Shown in pieces: positions 63,565-64,000 of a stretch of 64,000 nucleotides of DNA. Under the pieces are notes generated by a model. It searched no databases, had not been told where the DNA came from, and worked only from the letters and a program-made list of their open reading frames with translations. The position numbers and the translations under genes were made by a program. How positions within the stretch are numbered: position 1 is the first letter of the stretch; the number at the start of each line of letters is the position of its first letter. The DNA lies in assembly GCF_026586625.1 (NCBI RefSeq), contig NZ_JAODIW010000008.1:677811-741810 (forward strand). The letters run 5' to 3'. This stretch comes from Halobium salinum. GTDB lineage: Archaea; Halobacteriota; Halobacteria; Halobacteriales; Haloferacaceae.

Positions 63565-63624
63565 ACACCACCGCGTCAGCGATGCGGGCGCGCACGAACC
63601 CGCGCCCGTCGTTGCGCTCAGTCG
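63565..63624 (-). repeat. Single copy of the dispersed hairpin element overlapping a stop codon
   Basis: On the minus strand the left box CGACTGAGCGCAACGACG begins at 63623 and contains the TGA stop codon (63620-63618) of the NhaC gene. The stem is GGGCGCG/CGCGCCC with loop GTTCGT. The right box is TCGCTGACGCGGTGGTG. Confidence 0.85.
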
Positions 63625-64000
63625 TCCGTCCCCACCACGGACTTCGCGGCCCCGACCACGCCGGCCTGTGTCTCTTCGGCCCGCCGGGTGATTCGCCACC
63701 CGGTGACGCCCATCGTCACGAGGATGAGCGGCGAGAGAAAGCCGAGGAAGTAGTAGGGCGCGTACGCGAGCGTCGGGACGCCCAGCACCGTCGCCATGTA
63801 CACCCCGCCGGCGTTCCAGGGGACGAGCGCGCTGGTGGTCGTCCCGGCGGCCTCGACGGCCCGGGAGAGGTTGCGCGACTCCAGTCCCTCGTCGTCGTAC
63901 AGTCCGCGGAGGCTGAGCCCCGGGACGACGATGCTCATGTACTGCTCGGCGGCGAGGACGTTCATCCCGAACGCCGAGACGGCGGTGCCGGCGATGAGCA
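63618..64000 (-). CDS. NhaC-family Na+/H+ antiporter, C-terminal part
   Basis: The frame is open at the right edge, so only the last about 127 residues are present. The segment LAAEQYMSIVVPGLSLRGLY, then ALVPWNAGGVYMATVLGVPTLAYAPYYF and a final hydrophobic helix, is typical of the end of NhaC antiporters, which expel sodium in exchange for protons. Its stop codon lies inside a dispersed hairpin element. Confidence 0.88.
   Translation of the reverse strand, partial: LIAGTAVSAFGMNVLAAEQYMSIVVPGLSLRGLYDDEGLESRNLSRAVEAAGTTTSALVPWNAGGVYMATVLGVPTLAYAPYYFLGFLSPLILVTMGVTGWRITRRAEETQAGVVGAAKSVVGTDD

Overview
The window is a high-GC chromosomal segment from a halophilic archaeon (class Halobacteria). 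The evidence is an acidic Asp/Glu/Val-rich proteome, Tat-dependent lipoproteins with a Cys lipobox, many leaderless genes with an AT-rich TATA element about 26-30 bp upstream of the start, archaeal information-processing genes (aIF2-gamma, aIF1, Rpo7, Spt4, S24e, a Kae1-Bud32 fusion), an archaeal-type RNase P RNA, F420 genes and HTH_10 (bacterio-opsin-activator-like) regulators. No integrase, transposase, prophage or CRISPR array was recognised. The genus cannot be named from this sequence.

Layout. 0-6 kb: a cut-off hypothetical gene, an alpha/beta hydrolase, an HTH_10 regulator, a beta-CASP RNase, and an MFS exporter behind a winged-helix/zinc-ribbon regulator with a perfect 22-bp palindrome between them. 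5.9-6.4 kb: a tRNA-shaped element with no assignable anticodon, followed by repeated copies of its 3' end. 6.4-13 kb: a SprT-like protease, an HpcH-type aldolase, a lipoprotein with a duplicated metalloprotease domain, a Zn/Cd-type P1B ATPase, and RNase P RNA. 13-26 kb: AMMECR1, nicotinate phosphoribosyltransferase, an HTH_10 regulator, a 2-hydroxyacid dehydrogenase, a NUDIX/eIF2B-like fusion, CofE plus a Mer-like F420 enzyme, an orphan oxyanion-binding protein, a dUTPase-like protein, a YeiH-like transporter and aconitase. 26-34 kb: RimI, two haloarchaeal genes of unknown function, and a complete phosphate uptake operon pstS-pstC-pstA-pstB-phoU read on the minus strand. 34-41 kb: an information-processing cluster (aIF2-gamma, PIN nuclease, Rpo7, Spt4, dephospho-CoA kinase), a PQQ-propeller lipoprotein, S24e and Kae1-Bud32. 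41-55 kb: small haloarchaeal proteins, a PspA/Vipp1 homologue, mutS-mutL, a MoxR-DUF58-transglutaminase operon, aIF1, rhodanese and a NUDIX hydrolase. 55-64 kb: an ABC exporter, stress proteins, a probable small RNA, a DUF192 protein, tRNA-Val with 3'-end repeats, a PfkB kinase, a tandem Usp protein, a VIT1-like protein and the end of an NhaC antiporter.

The least explained material is non-coding. (1) A dispersed element of about 60 bp, with two conserved boxes around a hairpin whose stem sequence changes while its pairing is kept, occurs at least six times (41.5, 54.9 and 63.6 kb) and twice supplies the stop codon of the neighbouring gene. (2) A tRNA and a tRNA-like gene are each followed by two further copies of their T-arm/acceptor end at spacings of about 121-136 bp. 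(3) A three-hairpin transcript of about 100 nt with its own TATA element and T-tract lies at 57.9 kb. Two protein-level oddities are a 36-bp tandem repeat inserted inside the Nudix box of the NUDIX/eIF2B fusion, and an internally duplicated matrixin-like lipoprotein whose second copy has lost its zinc ligands.
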